Origin: a virus | Strand: one strand, 5' to 3' | Length of the DNA: 30,139 nucleotides | Virus record (IMG/VR): IMGVR_UViG_3300030117_001134 | Coordinates: 1 to 30,139 of that record | Shown: positions 23,647 to 29,729 of the stretch, piece after piece | Position numbering within the stretch: position 1 is the stretch's first letter | How the letters are laid out: every line of letters starts with the position of its first letter | The notes under the pieces: generated by a model | The model's input: only the letters and a program-made list of their open reading frames with translations | Told to the model about the DNA's origin: nothing | The model's database searches: none | Made by a program: the position numbers and the translations under genes

Positions 23647-23874
23647 TTAAAAAGGTTTGATAGGGGTGATTGCATTTGCCTCTTCCCATGCGAGGACTTT
23701 GTGTAGCTGGTATCTGATGCGGGTGTTGCCCCTCGCTAGTGGTAGCGATAAGGGCAATTCATAATACTCAGGGCCATATTCTCTGGCTCTCCAGCTTTTG
23801 ATGGTATTGGGACTAAGCCCATACCTTTCTGCTAACTGCTCTGTAGTTAGGAATTGAGTTTCGGTGACTGTCAT
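23647..23874 (-). CDS. Small helix-turn-helix protein (MerR/excisionase type)
   Basis: A 75-residue protein. Residues 8-35 (FLTTEQLAERYGLSPNTIKS followed by WRAREYGP) form a classic HTH_17/MerR-like helix-turn-helix, and the last part (RGNTRIRYQLHKVLAWEEA) is the usual wing-and-helix ending of excisionase or AlpA-type proteins. Such proteins act as transcription regulators or, with an integrase, as directionality factors. No integrase is in the window, so a regulator is as likely. It starts by ATGA overlap with the annealing-protein gene. Confidence 0.75.
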   Translation of the reverse strand: MTVTETQFLTTEQLAERYGLSPNTIKSWRAREYGPEYYELPLSLPLARGNTRIRYQLHKVLAWEEANAITPIKPF

Positions 23875-24518
23875 GCGGTTAGTTCAGCTTTTTTGGTGTC
23901 TAGTAAACCACTAAGGACTTTGTATTCGTCCTGAGTGATCTTTCTTTGAGTATAACGCACCTCTAAGTTTGATTCATGGGATAATAACCTCTCAAAATCT
24001 GTCTCTTTTTCAATAGCGGCTTTTGCAGCAATAAAGACATTTTGAGGTGGTGCGGCCTGTCTGGATTTGTGTGGCTTTTCTGTTTCGTTTGCACTTGCAA
24101 CTTCATTAAAAGCCCAAAGCTCATAACCCAGAGAAAAGGTAAAAGCGGCACAGGCGGCCAAAGCTCTGCGGTGTGAATCTCGAATATCGTTTGCAGTAAT
24201 CCTTTCACATTTGATCGGATTATTGCGGCTGTCCATTATGGAATATGGAAACAAACCAGTTTCACCACCTTTGGGGTCTGTGAAATAGCACATCAAATAG
24301 CCAGATCCGTCAGGTGCTTTCCATACCGCATTATAATTCAAAGGGCTTGTAGGCGAATCTGGAGGGAGTTTTAGTTGGAAATTCCAGCCTTTTGCGTGTT
24401 TATTCAAATAAAATGCGATTCTGGCCCATTTACAGTATTTGCGGCCAGCTTTCTCATAAACGTCTGACGGCTGAATAATGTTATCCAGAATAGGTTTTTC
24501 CATTGTTGAAATAGTCAT
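23871..24518 (-). CDS. Single-strand annealing protein, Sak3/DUF1071-like
   Basis: A 215-residue protein. From memory of the DUF1071 (Sak3) family, three features line up in order: an aromatic start segment (RKYCKWARIAFYLNKHAKGW), a middle GYLMCYFTDPKGGETGLFPY followed by SIMDSRNNPI (family: V..T.V...G....LPVMD.RN.AI), and ITANDIRDSHRRALAACAAF plus FSLGYELWA (family: DIN...RC..KAIAM.GLGLY). The final 70 residues are charged and probably bind partners. It would anneal strands made by the exonuclease encoded upstream. The match is distant, so the family is an inference supported by the neighbours. Confidence 0.55.
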   Translation of the reverse strand: MTISTMEKPILDNIIQPSDVYEKAGRKYCKWARIAFYLNKHAKGWNFQLKLPPDSPTSPLNYNAVWKAPDGSGYLMCYFTDPKGGETGLFPYSIMDSRNNPIKCERITANDIRDSHRRALAACAAFTFSLGYELWAFNEVASANETEKPHKSRQAAPPQNVFIAAKAAIEKETDFERLLSHESNLEVRYTQRKITQDEYKVLSGLLDTKKAELTA

Positions 24519-25522
24519 TTCTTAATTACCTGTATGATTGATGATTGTTTTTTTGCTGGTTTTTGAATTTTATACAGCTTAGTGTTTGGTCTGGGAGCAA
24601 TAAATTTGCTGATAGATTCTCTAGTGATATAAGAGTTAAAACACTTGATAAAAGCATTCAGCATATATCTTTGAGTTCCATAGTGCCTCTTTCTAAAATA
24701 TGGATCTGATAGTTGATTTCTAAAAGAAAGAATCACGCTATCTGAAGAAAGATTTGCACCTAATGTCACAGCGTCCCAAAACTCCCAGATTTGAACATCT
24801 GACCAGCCAGAATCTAAAAGCAACATAGAAAGAGCAAGGCCAAGACTAGGAGCAAAACATTTAAATCGTTTATGCTTTGTTTTAATTACTGAAAGCAAAG
24901 CCTCGATCTCATCTGATCTTTGTTTGTAAATGTCTGTGATTTCAATGGCGGTGGGCTGCACAATGGCAGTGCCACTCCATGATTGCTCTGGGAATTTTTG
25001 ATAACAAATAAAAATCTTTATTGCTCCAGAAACAACAAGGCCGTTTTCACTGCCAAGAATATCTAAAGCATCACCAGTAGTTCTTTTACAACCACTGTCA
25101 ACAACATTAAAGATGTCTGCTGGCATATTGGTAGCAACCATCATTGGTACAGTTTTGCGTGTCTGCAATACTGCGGCCAGTCTGTGTTGGCCATCAATTA
25201 AGTTACCCTCTTTGTCGAAGGCAAGACCTTGATTAGTTACTTTCCATTCACCTTTTTCAATAGCATCAGATAACTTTGCAAGCTGATTGTATCTGTACTT
25301 TCTGTTGTTTTTGTTCCTGTAAGTAAGAATCGTCTTTGCCATGTCTGGTGTAATATCATGCACCTCAAACTTTGGTTTGGTGTCTTTTTCAAATGCGACT
25401 TTAAATCCATTTGGGTGGAGTGAGTGTTTGGATTCCGTTGGGGGAGGCGTTTGTGTATCCACGCCAGTGTTTTGTTTGAGTTGCTTCAAGTATTTCCTGA
25501 AGAGTCTGCTCTTGGAGTTCAT
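24515..25522 (-). CDS. ParB-like DGQHRL domain protein
   Basis: A 335-residue protein (if the ATG at 25522 is used). From residue 54 it reads VHDITPDMAKTILTYRNKNN, then KGEWKVTNQGLAFDKEGNLI and DGQHRL at residues 110-115. This is a phage family with a ParB/Srx-like core whose DGQHR motif binds nucleotide or phosphate in relatives. The later VVDSGCKRTTGDALDILG is also typical. Its role in these phages is unknown, perhaps in replication or nuclease control. The N-terminal 40 residues overlap the exonuclease gene by 122 bases; GTG codons at 25462 and 25363 are alternative starts. Confidence 0.75.
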   Translation of the reverse strand: MNSKSRLFRKYLKQLKQNTGVDTQTPPPTESKHSLHPNGFKVAFEKDTKPKFEVHDITPDMAKTILTYRNKNNRKYRYNQLAKLSDAIEKGEWKVTNQGLAFDKEGNLIDGQHRLAAVLQTRKTVPMMVATNMPADIFNVVDSGCKRTTGDALDILGSENGLVVSGAIKIFICYQKFPEQSWSGTAIVQPTAIEITDIYKQRSDEIEALLSVIKTKHKRFKCFAPSLGLALSMLLLDSGWSDVQIWEFWDAVTLGANLSSDSVILSFRNQLSDPYFRKRHYGTQRYMLNAFIKCFNSYITRESISKFIAPRPNTKLYKIQKPAKKQSSIIQVIKK

Positions 25523-26111
25523 AGCCTTTGTTAATGAAAGATTGTGAAAGTTGATAAATGCCTACTGAGTAAGGCCATACTTTTTCTACTGCAATGAATA
25601 TAAAGCGTTTAGCTCCAGTTGCTTGCAAGTAGTGAGCCGCTTGCAGATGGTACAAAAAATTACAAATCGTTTTATTGAATTTGTCGGGACTTGCACCACC
25701 CTCAGCAGTAGTTTTGAGGTCGATCACCATGTCGTCAACCACATAGTCACAGCGGGCTTTACATGGCAAGCCTGTTCCACTGTGAGTCCACCAGTAAGAT
25801 TGTTCTGCCTTACCAGAAGTGTCATCAATGACATATTTTTTTGCAAAATCATTTCTGCTCAGGGCATTGTATATGCCCATAAATTGTGTCATTTCTGCTG
25901 TTGTAAAAGTTTCTCTGCCGCTTTCTGCAAGTTGCAAAGCTAACTTTTTACCCTCTTTGACGATACTGGGTGGATTATCTTTGCCAAACTTTTTCTGTTC
26001 TAAAGCTTCCAGTCCATTTGTAATGCCATATTTAAGATCACTAGCAGCCCAGTCTAATGCGGCTCTGTAAATATGTTCTGGAACATCATGGCCTTGAATA
26101 TGGTCTATCAT
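25401..26111 (-). CDS. RecE/DUF3799-type PD-(D/E)XK exonuclease
   Basis: A 236-residue nuclease. The catalytic core is LPCKARCDYVVDDMVIDLKT, with Asp122, Asp131 and Lys133 as the PD-(D/E)XK set, Glu103 upstream, and the YHLQAAHYLQATG motif (Gln157) typical of RecB/RecE-like exonucleases. FIFIAVEKVWPYSVGIYQL follows, as in the family labelled putative exodeoxyribonuclease 8. It should resect double-stranded ends 5' to 3' so the annealing protein can act. It starts by ATGA overlap with the 71-residue gene. The C-terminus runs into the start of the ParB-like gene. Confidence 0.85.
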   Translation of the reverse strand: MIDHIQGHDVPEHIYRAALDWAASDLKYGITNGLEALEQKKFGKDNPPSIVKEGKKLALQLAESGRETFTTAEMTQFMGIYNALSRNDFAKKYVIDDTSGKAEQSYWWTHSGTGLPCKARCDYVVDDMVIDLKTTAEGGASPDKFNKTICNFLYHLQAAHYLQATGAKRFIFIAVEKVWPYSVGIYQLSQSFINKGYELQEQTLQEILEATQTKHWRGYTNASPNGIQTLTPPKWI

Positions 26112-26323
26112 TTGACCACCTTGAGAAAGTTTCTTTTGCCGTAAGCTTCAATGAAGAATGGACTCTCAGGGCCATACTTTAAAACTAAGTCTGGAAAGGT
26201 TCTGAAGATTTTAGCCTTGTTGATAGGATCAGCAGCAAGACCAGCTTCAGCTAGTTTTCTGTAAAAGTGGCCACCATGCAAAATGGCCATTTCAAGTGTT
26301 TTTGTAAAATCGTCTGGTTTCAT
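26108..26323 (-). CDS. Small protein linked to the exonuclease gene
   Basis: A 71-residue protein (MKPDDFTKTLEMAILHGGHF, then YRKLAEAGLAADPINKAKIF and SPFFIEAYGKRNFLKVVK). It is helical and basic at the end and overlaps the exonuclease start by ATGA. Small proteins of this pattern, with an ADPINKAKI..TFP core, occur before phage exonucleases in my recollection, but I know of no tested function. The 62-base gap upstream contains two hairpins. Confidence 0.6.
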   Translation of the reverse strand: MKPDDFTKTLEMAILHGGHFYRKLAEAGLAADPINKAKIFRTFPDLVLKYGPESPFFIEAYGKRNFLKVVK

Positions 26324-26339
26324 AAGCTATAGTAAGATT

Positions 26340-26403
26340 GCGTCTTGGTGTTGACGCTTAGGTGAAAGTTGAATACTCCCAAAGGTCAGGGGTGGTCTTT
26401 GGG
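26340..26403. other. Two hairpins in an intergenic gap of the leftward operon
   Basis: The gap between the stops and starts at 26324-26385 holds GCGTC (26340-26344) pairing with GACGC (26353-26357), and CCCAAAG (26378-26384) pairing with CTTTGGG (26397-26403), the latter reaching into the last codons of the gene at 26386. On the minus strand neither has a long T-run, so they look more like processing, stability or attenuation elements than a terminator. Confidence 0.4.
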
Positions 26404-26766
26404 GGTATTTTTTTGATATTTCTCTGGTATTAAAGGAACCAGTAATTCAAGAAAATGTTTTTTGATCTTTTGCCAATTAATCTGGAGGACAGTGTGGTTC
26501 AAATCTAAATCTGATTTGCTGTAGTCTTTATATTCAGAGAACTTGTAATTATCCATGAAAGCGTCCCACTCAATCATCAAAGGAAGGTCACGCAGTTCAT
26601 CAAGCTCAAAGCAGTTGAGCATATCTTTCTTAAATTTTTTATGGTCAACCAGAACTAAACTAAGTTTGTGGTTGTAAGGATTAAGAGAAAGAGAGCAGCA
26701 AACAAAAGTCTTTGAGTCAAAGGATCTATATACTTTTTTGCCTATCAGGTCGTTGTGATGAATCAT
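26386..26766 (-). CDS. Hypothetical protein of the leftward operon
   Basis: A 126-residue protein with no motif I recognise. It begins MIHHNDLIGKKVYRSFDSKT, a small beta barrel-like start, and has FVCCSLSLNPYNHKLSLVLVDHKKF in the first half. The second half is helical and charged (WDAFMDNYKFSEYKDYSKSD, then NWQKIKKHFLELLVPLIPEK). It overlaps the preceding coiled-coil gene by ATGA, so the two are translated together. The end of the gene lies inside a hairpin. Confidence 0.55.
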   Translation of the reverse strand: MIHHNDLIGKKVYRSFDSKTFVCCSLSLNPYNHKLSLVLVDHKKFKKDMLNCFELDELRDLPLMIEWDAFMDNYKFSEYKDYSKSDLDLNHTVLQINWQKIKKHFLELLVPLIPEKYQKNTPKDHP

Positions 26767-27167
26767 AATTTTTCTGACTTCTTAGCTAGGTCTGTGAGTT
26801 CTCTACCGATTTTGTGCCATTTCTTAGAAACGTCCATCAACTGATCTTCAATCTTTTTTTGTTTAAGTGGATTAGCGTCTGAGTTTCTTAGTCTGACTGA
26901 TTCAGAGATAAGAGCCTTTCTTTTTTTATCAATATTGATAAATTGCATTTCAAGATCAGCAGTCTTTTGATCTAACTTAAGTCCATAATGATTAAGATTT
27001 ACTGTTGTTTGTTCTATTGGAACATCAACTAATATCTCAACTTGTTTTTGTCCCTCTGTTTCAAAGCACAGTTGATGAAAGTTTGTGATGGGGAAAGGAC
27101 ATTCATTAAGCCATTTTTCTAGTTGGCCATTTTTGAAGTCGAGGCGGTTTAGGTGTTCTTGGTTCAT
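26763..27167 (-). CDS. Hypothetical coiled-coil protein
   Basis: A 134-residue, mostly helical and charged protein. The first 55 residues include CPFPITNFHQLCFETEGQKQ and VEILVDVPIEQTTVNLNHYG. From about residue 65 to 130 (KTADLEMQFINIDKKRKALI, then SDANPLKQKKIEDQLMDVSK and KKWHKIGRELTDLAKKSEKL) it is a likely coiled coil. It overlaps both neighbours by four bases. It may pair with the 126-residue protein, but the function is unknown. Confidence 0.55.
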   Translation of the reverse strand: MNQEHLNRLDFKNGQLEKWLNECPFPITNFHQLCFETEGQKQVEILVDVPIEQTTVNLNHYGLKLDQKTADLEMQFINIDKKRKALISESVRLRNSDANPLKQKKIEDQLMDVSKKWHKIGRELTDLAKKSEKL

Positions 27168-27304
27168 TTTGAATAATGGGTGGCACAGGCCATAGGGATT
27201 TGATTAACTAGACAGTCATGTTTGGTCATGTCATCTAGTGTTGAGGTGAGTGCGAGGGTCATGATAGACCCTGCACTGAGAAATAGGAAAAGTTGATTGA
27301 GCAT
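27164..27304 (-). CDS. Small hydrophobic-start protein (46 residues)
   Basis: An ORF that begins on the stop of the gene before it (TAATG) and ends by ATGA overlap with the next ATG, a perfect coupling at both ends that is unlikely by chance. The start MLNQLFLFLSAGSIMTLALT is hydrophobic, like a membrane anchor or weak signal peptide, followed by a polar tail with two cysteines (HDCLV and MACAT). No function is known to me. It is too short for most gene finders, so it may have been missed in related phages. Confidence 0.6.
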   Translation of the reverse strand: MLNQLFLFLSAGSIMTLALTSTLDDMTKHDCLVNQIPMACATHYSK

Positions 27305-27645
27305 TAGTCGTACTCCGTTGTGTCAAATTGAATAGGTTGTGCATTGAACTCTTTTGATGGATCAAGAAATACATCTGCGATCTCATCAATCTGTCTTTCT
27401 AGATACTTGATGACCGCTTTAGCTTCATTCTCTGTGTAAATGTAATTGCTGCGATTGCCGCAGTTTTTGATTTGCTTAAAACGGAACTTGGCATCTTTGA
27501 GCCTTTGTGTGATAAGAACTTGAAATCTGTGTCTTTTGTGTTTGTTTTTTTTGTCTTTTAGTTTTGCCAAAAGTTCTGGGTCAATGTCCTTACCACCGAT
27601 AGGGGTGGCAAGAACCATGTCTGGGGGAAGTTTAGTTGAAGTCAT
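27304..27645 (-). CDS. Hypothetical basic protein of the leftward operon
   Basis: A 113-residue protein. The N-terminal part is MTSTKLPPDMVLATPIGGKD. A strongly basic middle (KLKDKKNKHKRHRFQVLITQ, then RLKDAKFRFKQIKNCGNRSN) is followed by a helix (ENEAKAVIKYLERQIDEIAD). The clustered Lys and Arg suggest nucleic acid binding, but no family is recognised. It starts by ATGA overlap with the 54-residue gene and ends in TAATG with the next. Confidence 0.6.
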   Translation of the reverse strand: MTSTKLPPDMVLATPIGGKDIDPELLAKLKDKKNKHKRHRFQVLITQRLKDAKFRFKQIKNCGNRSNYIYTENEAKAVIKYLERQIDEIADVFLDPSKEFNAQPIQFDTTEYD

Positions 27646-27806
27646 TTGTTTAAAAATAAATTTTCATAATATGCTTCCTCTTTGATGCCTATGCTCAAAA
27701 GAAACTGTCCCAAAGTTAGGTCAGTGTTTGGCAAAGGAGTGTCATCAGGCTCACCTGCATTAAGCATTTGTAATGCTGTTTTTACTTGTTCGAGAACTGG
27801 GTTCAT
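27642..27806 (-). CDS. First small protein of the leftward operon (54 residues)
   Basis: The first ORF after the leftward promoter, with about 38 bases of leader. It reads MNPVLEQVKTALQMLNAGEP, DDTPLPNTDLTLGQFLLSIG and ends NLFLNK, coupled to the next gene by ATGA. It is short, acidic and helical, a typical early phage peptide. Function is unknown. A role as an early host-takeover or regulatory protein would fit only by position. Confidence 0.65.
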   Translation of the reverse strand: MNPVLEQVKTALQMLNAGEPDDTPLPNTDLTLGQFLLSIGIKEEAYYENLFLNK

Positions 27807-27828
27807 TTGAAATACCTTGCGAAAGAAC

Positions 27829-27842
27829 GGCTATCTCTAGCC
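27829..27842. repeat. Inverted repeat at the leftward transcript start
   Basis: GGCTA, four bases (TCTC), TAGCC form a perfect 5-bp palindrome lying at about +2 to +15 of the predicted leftward transcript. It could be an operator for a repressor or a 5' mRNA hairpin. It is too short to decide. Confidence 0.4.
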
Positions 27843-27850
27843 ATGTATTA

Positions 27851-27879
27851 ATAATAAACCATACTTTGTTATACGTCAA
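27851..27879 (-). promoter_or_regulatory. Sigma-70 promoter of the leftward operon
   Basis: Read on the minus strand: -35 TTGACG (27879-27874), a 17-base spacer and -10 TATTAT (27856-27851). Five of six -35 and five of six -10 bases match consensus and the spacing is ideal. Transcription would start near 27844, about 38 bases before the ATG at 27806. Confidence 0.7.
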
Positions 27880-27885
27880 TAACCT

Positions 27886-27942
27886 ATGCAACTTGTTACA
27901 GAATCATAACATTTCTATATATATAAGTTGTATGGGTTGCAT
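27886..27942. repeat. Distant inverted repeat framing the divergent promoters
   Basis: ATGCAAC (27886-27892) and GTTGCAT (27936-27942) are exact inverse copies about 43 bases apart. The left arm lies just beside the leftward -35 box, and the right arm overlaps the rightward -35 (27937-27942). A second nested pair, CAACTT (27889-27894) and AAGTTG (27925-27930), is also present. This layout suits a dimeric regulator acting on both promoters. Confidence 0.4.
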
Positions 27943-27963
27943 TGTGGAAAACAATCATATAAT
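27937..27963 (+). promoter_or_regulatory. Candidate promoter for the rightward regulator gene
   Basis: A perfect -10 box TATAAT (27958-27963) with a TTGCAT -35-like box (27937-27942) at a slightly short spacing of 15 bases. A start near 27970 leaves about 50 bases before the ATG at 28020, and would leave no leader before the in-frame ATG at 27972, which is one reason to prefer the later start. Confidence 0.55.
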
Positions 27964-28019
27964 ATAAGTACATGAGGTCGAGAGATCGGCTGATTATTCA
28001 AACTTCGCAAAGGATTCAA

Positions 28020-28337
28020 ATGGAAAACAGAACTTACGAACTAACAGAAAAAGAAGCAAAAGTCGCTGAGTGTGGCGAAATTTGTTTTGATGACTTTCAC
28101 GATCCAGAACTAGGCTACCAACACTTTGATGGTGACCCAGCTTATATGTGCTTCACTTTAGAGGAAGCTCTAGAGACTGGATTTACAAAGCATCAAATTG
28201 CTGGATTGATAAGTAGTCTTGAAGCTAAAGGCATTATTGACATAGAGCATAGATGCCCAATAGTTGAAGGCCCTGACTTATATTGGTTAAACGAAAACTT
28301 CATCAACTATTTAGCAAGAAAAAATACACAAAAGTAA
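28020..28337 (+). CDS. Winged-helix-like protein, single-gene unit
   Basis: A 105-residue protein from the ATG at 28020, which has an AAAGGA ribosome site six bases upstream. The ATG at 27972 falls on the predicted transcript start and is rejected. The region FTKHQIAGLISSLEAKGIID, leading into IEHRCPIVEGPDLYWLN, is like the recognition helix plus wing of small winged-helix proteins (two Cys at CGEICF lie nearer the N-terminus). It has its own promoter and a strong terminator directly after, so it is expressed alone, as phage regulators often are. A DNA-binding role is inferred only. Confidence 0.6.
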   Translation: MENRTYELTEKEAKVAECGEICFDDFHDPELGYQHFDGDPAYMCFTLEEALETGFTKHQIAGLISSLEAKGIIDIEHRCPIVEGPDLYWLNENFINYLARKNTQK

Positions 28338-28346
28338 ACCTATCAG

Positions 28347-28374
28347 CCCCACCTCAACTGGTGGGGTTTTTATT
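28347..28374 (+). terminator. Rho-independent terminator
   Basis: CCCCACC (28347-28353), a six-base loop and GGTGGGG (28360-28366) form a perfect 7-bp GC-rich stem, followed by TTTTTATT. It lies 10 bases after the stop of the preceding gene. Confidence 0.88.
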
Positions 28375-28395
28375 CACCTATCACCCCTAAAACAA

Positions 28396-28557
28396 ATGCC
28401 ATACGCAAACTATCAGGAAAATCTATTAGACAGATGCGACCAAAGACTAATCGGTTGCAATCAAAGAATCGAAGAATTAACTCAAGAGCTTAGAAAAGCC
28501 AAGTCAGACAAAATTGAAATTCTTAAACTAATTAAAGCAATCAAGGAGGTTAAGTAA
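28396..28557 (+). CDS. Small coiled-coil protein (53 residues)
   Basis: The ORF starts 22 bases after the terminator and ends by TAATG overlap with the next gene, with a strong Shine-Dalgarno (AAGGAGGT, 28543-28550) in its last codons serving that gene. The protein reads MPYANYQENLLDRCDQRLIG, then RIEELTQELRKAKSDKIEIL, a probable coiled coil with two cysteines. No promoter is clear after the terminator, so it may depend on readthrough. Function is unknown. Confidence 0.6.
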   Translation: MPYANYQENLLDRCDQRLIGCNQRIEELTQELRKAKSDKIEILKLIKAIKEVK

Positions 28558-28892
28558 TGAACAAAGATCAAAGACTAAAACTTGCTCAAGCTCTTATCAC
28601 AGAGGCTAATGTTACTCCCGACATTATTGAAGCAAGACATCTTTCTGAGCTTGCTGTAAGGCATGAGTTTAAAGAAGAGATAGAAAAGCTTATAAAAGGT
28701 GATGTTGAACTATTCAAAATTACTTTTAAATCCATGTATTCCCAAAATAATAAAGCAAGGATTGTCTCAAGAATTATTCTAAATATGCTGATGGAAAATA
28801 AAGATTTCCAAAAAACATTTAGAGAAAAATATTATTTTGCAAGTCTTGAACTTTTAATTTTTGAAAAGCAACAAGAGTGGAGGGGCCAATAA
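28557..28892 (+). CDS. Hypothetical helical protein
   Basis: A 111-residue, all-helical protein (MNKDQRLKLAQALITEANVT, later ELAVRHEFKEEIEKLIKGDV and ELLIFEKQQEWRGQ). It is preceded by a strong ribosome site and ends in TAATG coupling with a GGAGGGG site for the next gene. I see no catalytic or binding motif. It probably belongs to the early small-protein set and may act on host proteins, but nothing in the sequence proves this. Confidence 0.55.
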   Translation: MNKDQRLKLAQALITEANVTPDIIEARHLSELAVRHEFKEEIEKLIKGDVELFKITFKSMYSQNNKARIVSRIILNMLMENKDFQKTFREKYYFASLELLIFEKQQEWRGQ

Positions 28893-29110
28893 TGTCAATT
28901 AAACCAGAAGAAACAAACTTGGGGCAATATAGCTTCAAGTTTACTCCTTACTCTAAACAGGATCACTTTGCCCTTTGTCATTTAGCAAAACTGCATGGCA
29001 CATCAAAAGGCCAAGTAATAAAGATGGCCTTTCATGAGTGGCTCAAAGATAACTTGCCAAAAGAGATTGAATTAGCTGCAATGATGGCAGACATAATGGA
29101 GGTTCAGTAA
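28892..29110 (+). CDS. Ribbon-helix-helix-like protein, copy 1
   Basis: A 72-residue protein starting at the ATG at 28892, which overlaps the previous stop; an upstream in-frame ATG at 28877 is less likely. The pattern YSFKFTPYSKQDHFALCHLA, KLHGTSKGQVIKMAFHEWLK and DNLPKEIELAA gives a short strand, a helix, a G-S turn and a second helix, like Arc/CopG ribbon-helix-helix repressors. It is related to the next protein by LAK..G.S..Q.....A..EWL.DN. A DNA-binding dimer is likely but not proven. Confidence 0.6.
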   Translation: MSIKPEETNLGQYSFKFTPYSKQDHFALCHLAKLHGTSKGQVIKMAFHEWLKDNLPKEIELAAMMADIMEVQ

Positions 29111-29319
29111 TGGATTCAGATAGGATTTATTTTAGAGCAGCCTCACAATCAGACTATGAGGCTATTCATGTTCTAGCCAAAGCTTTTGGGTGTTCTCATT
29201 CTCAGATTTGTAGATTTGCAATGGCTGAGTGGTTAAGTGATAATTTTGTAAAAAGGCTTGAATTTGCTCAAGCTTTACAAGAAGTCAAAGAGGCTCAAGA
29301 TGACTCAGGACAAACTTGA
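29110..29319 (+). CDS. Ribbon-helix-helix-like protein, copy 2
   Basis: A 69-residue protein starting on the last base of the previous stop, with a GGAGGT site upstream. It reads IYFRAASQSDYEAIHVLAKA, FGCSHSQICRFAMAEWLSDN and FVKRLEFAQALQEVKE. It aligns over its whole core with copy 1, so it arose by tandem duplication, but the strand and turn residues that contact DNA in such repressors differ, so the two probably bind different sites or form heterodimers. Its end overlaps the next gene by 20 bases. Confidence 0.6.
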   Translation: MDSDRIYFRAASQSDYEAIHVLAKAFGCSHSQICRFAMAEWLSDNFVKRLEFAQALQEVKEAQDDSGQT

Positions 29320-29509
29320 ATACCAGTTCAAAAAGGCTTTTTTAGAGCAAGAGTCAGATAAATATGTTGACTATCTTTGTGAGCCGAGAACTAAACTAGA
29401 AGTCTATGCAGCTATAGAAAAGATTGCATTGATACAGCTTCAGATCAAAAATTGTGACGATATTATCTACACAGCAAATATTCCAGAATTTGATGATCCA
29501 TTGTTTTAA
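29300..29509 (+). CDS. Hypothetical small protein
   Basis: A 69-residue protein from the ATG at 29300, with an AAAGAGG ribosome site six bases upstream; a TTG at 29258 is a weaker, longer option. The sequence MTQDKLEYQFKKAFLEQESD, DKYVDYLCEPRTKLEVYAAI and IQLQIKNCDDIIYTA is helical with two Cys. It ends acidic (EFDDPLF). I do not recognise it. Confidence 0.55.
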   Translation: MTQDKLEYQFKKAFLEQESDKYVDYLCEPRTKLEVYAAIEKIALIQLQIKNCDDIIYTANIPEFDDPLF

Positions 29510-29543
29510 GAGTTAATATCTAAATGTAAGAGATTACAACTTC

Positions 29544-29729
29544 GTGTACTTGAAAAACTACATGAACATTTTTCTCAACATCAAAGCTGAAGATGCCCAC
29601 AGGCTCAGACAGTTTTTGAAAAAGAACCCATCAACACCATCTGGATCTGGTATTGCAAGAGAACATCTTGACGCTGGCATTATTTCCAGAGTTGTTTACC
29701 AACTGGAACATGCATTGAACGAATTGTGA
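29544..29729 (+). CDS. Hypothetical small protein (start uncertain)
   Basis: A 61-residue ORF from a GTG at 29544, with a weak AAGAGA site ten bases upstream; the ATG at 29562 would give 55 residues. The sequence includes NIFLNIKAEDAHRLRQFLKK, SGSGIAREHLDAGIISRVVY and ends EHALNEL, helical in character. Its stop codon is inside the closing helix of the structured RNA candidate. Function is unknown. Confidence 0.5.
   Translation: MYLKNYMNIFLNIKAEDAHRLRQFLKKNPSTPSGSGIAREHLDAGIISRVVYQLEHALNEL

Noticed and set aside
27773-27967. 64-residue rightward ORF with hydrophobic segments
   Set aside because: It covers the divergent promoter region and overlaps the first leftward gene; its codon use is unlike its neighbours and it has no ribosome site.
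29258-29299. TTG start extending the gene at 29300
   Set aside because: It would overlap the RHH-like gene by over 60 bases, while the ATG at 29300 has a good ribosome site.
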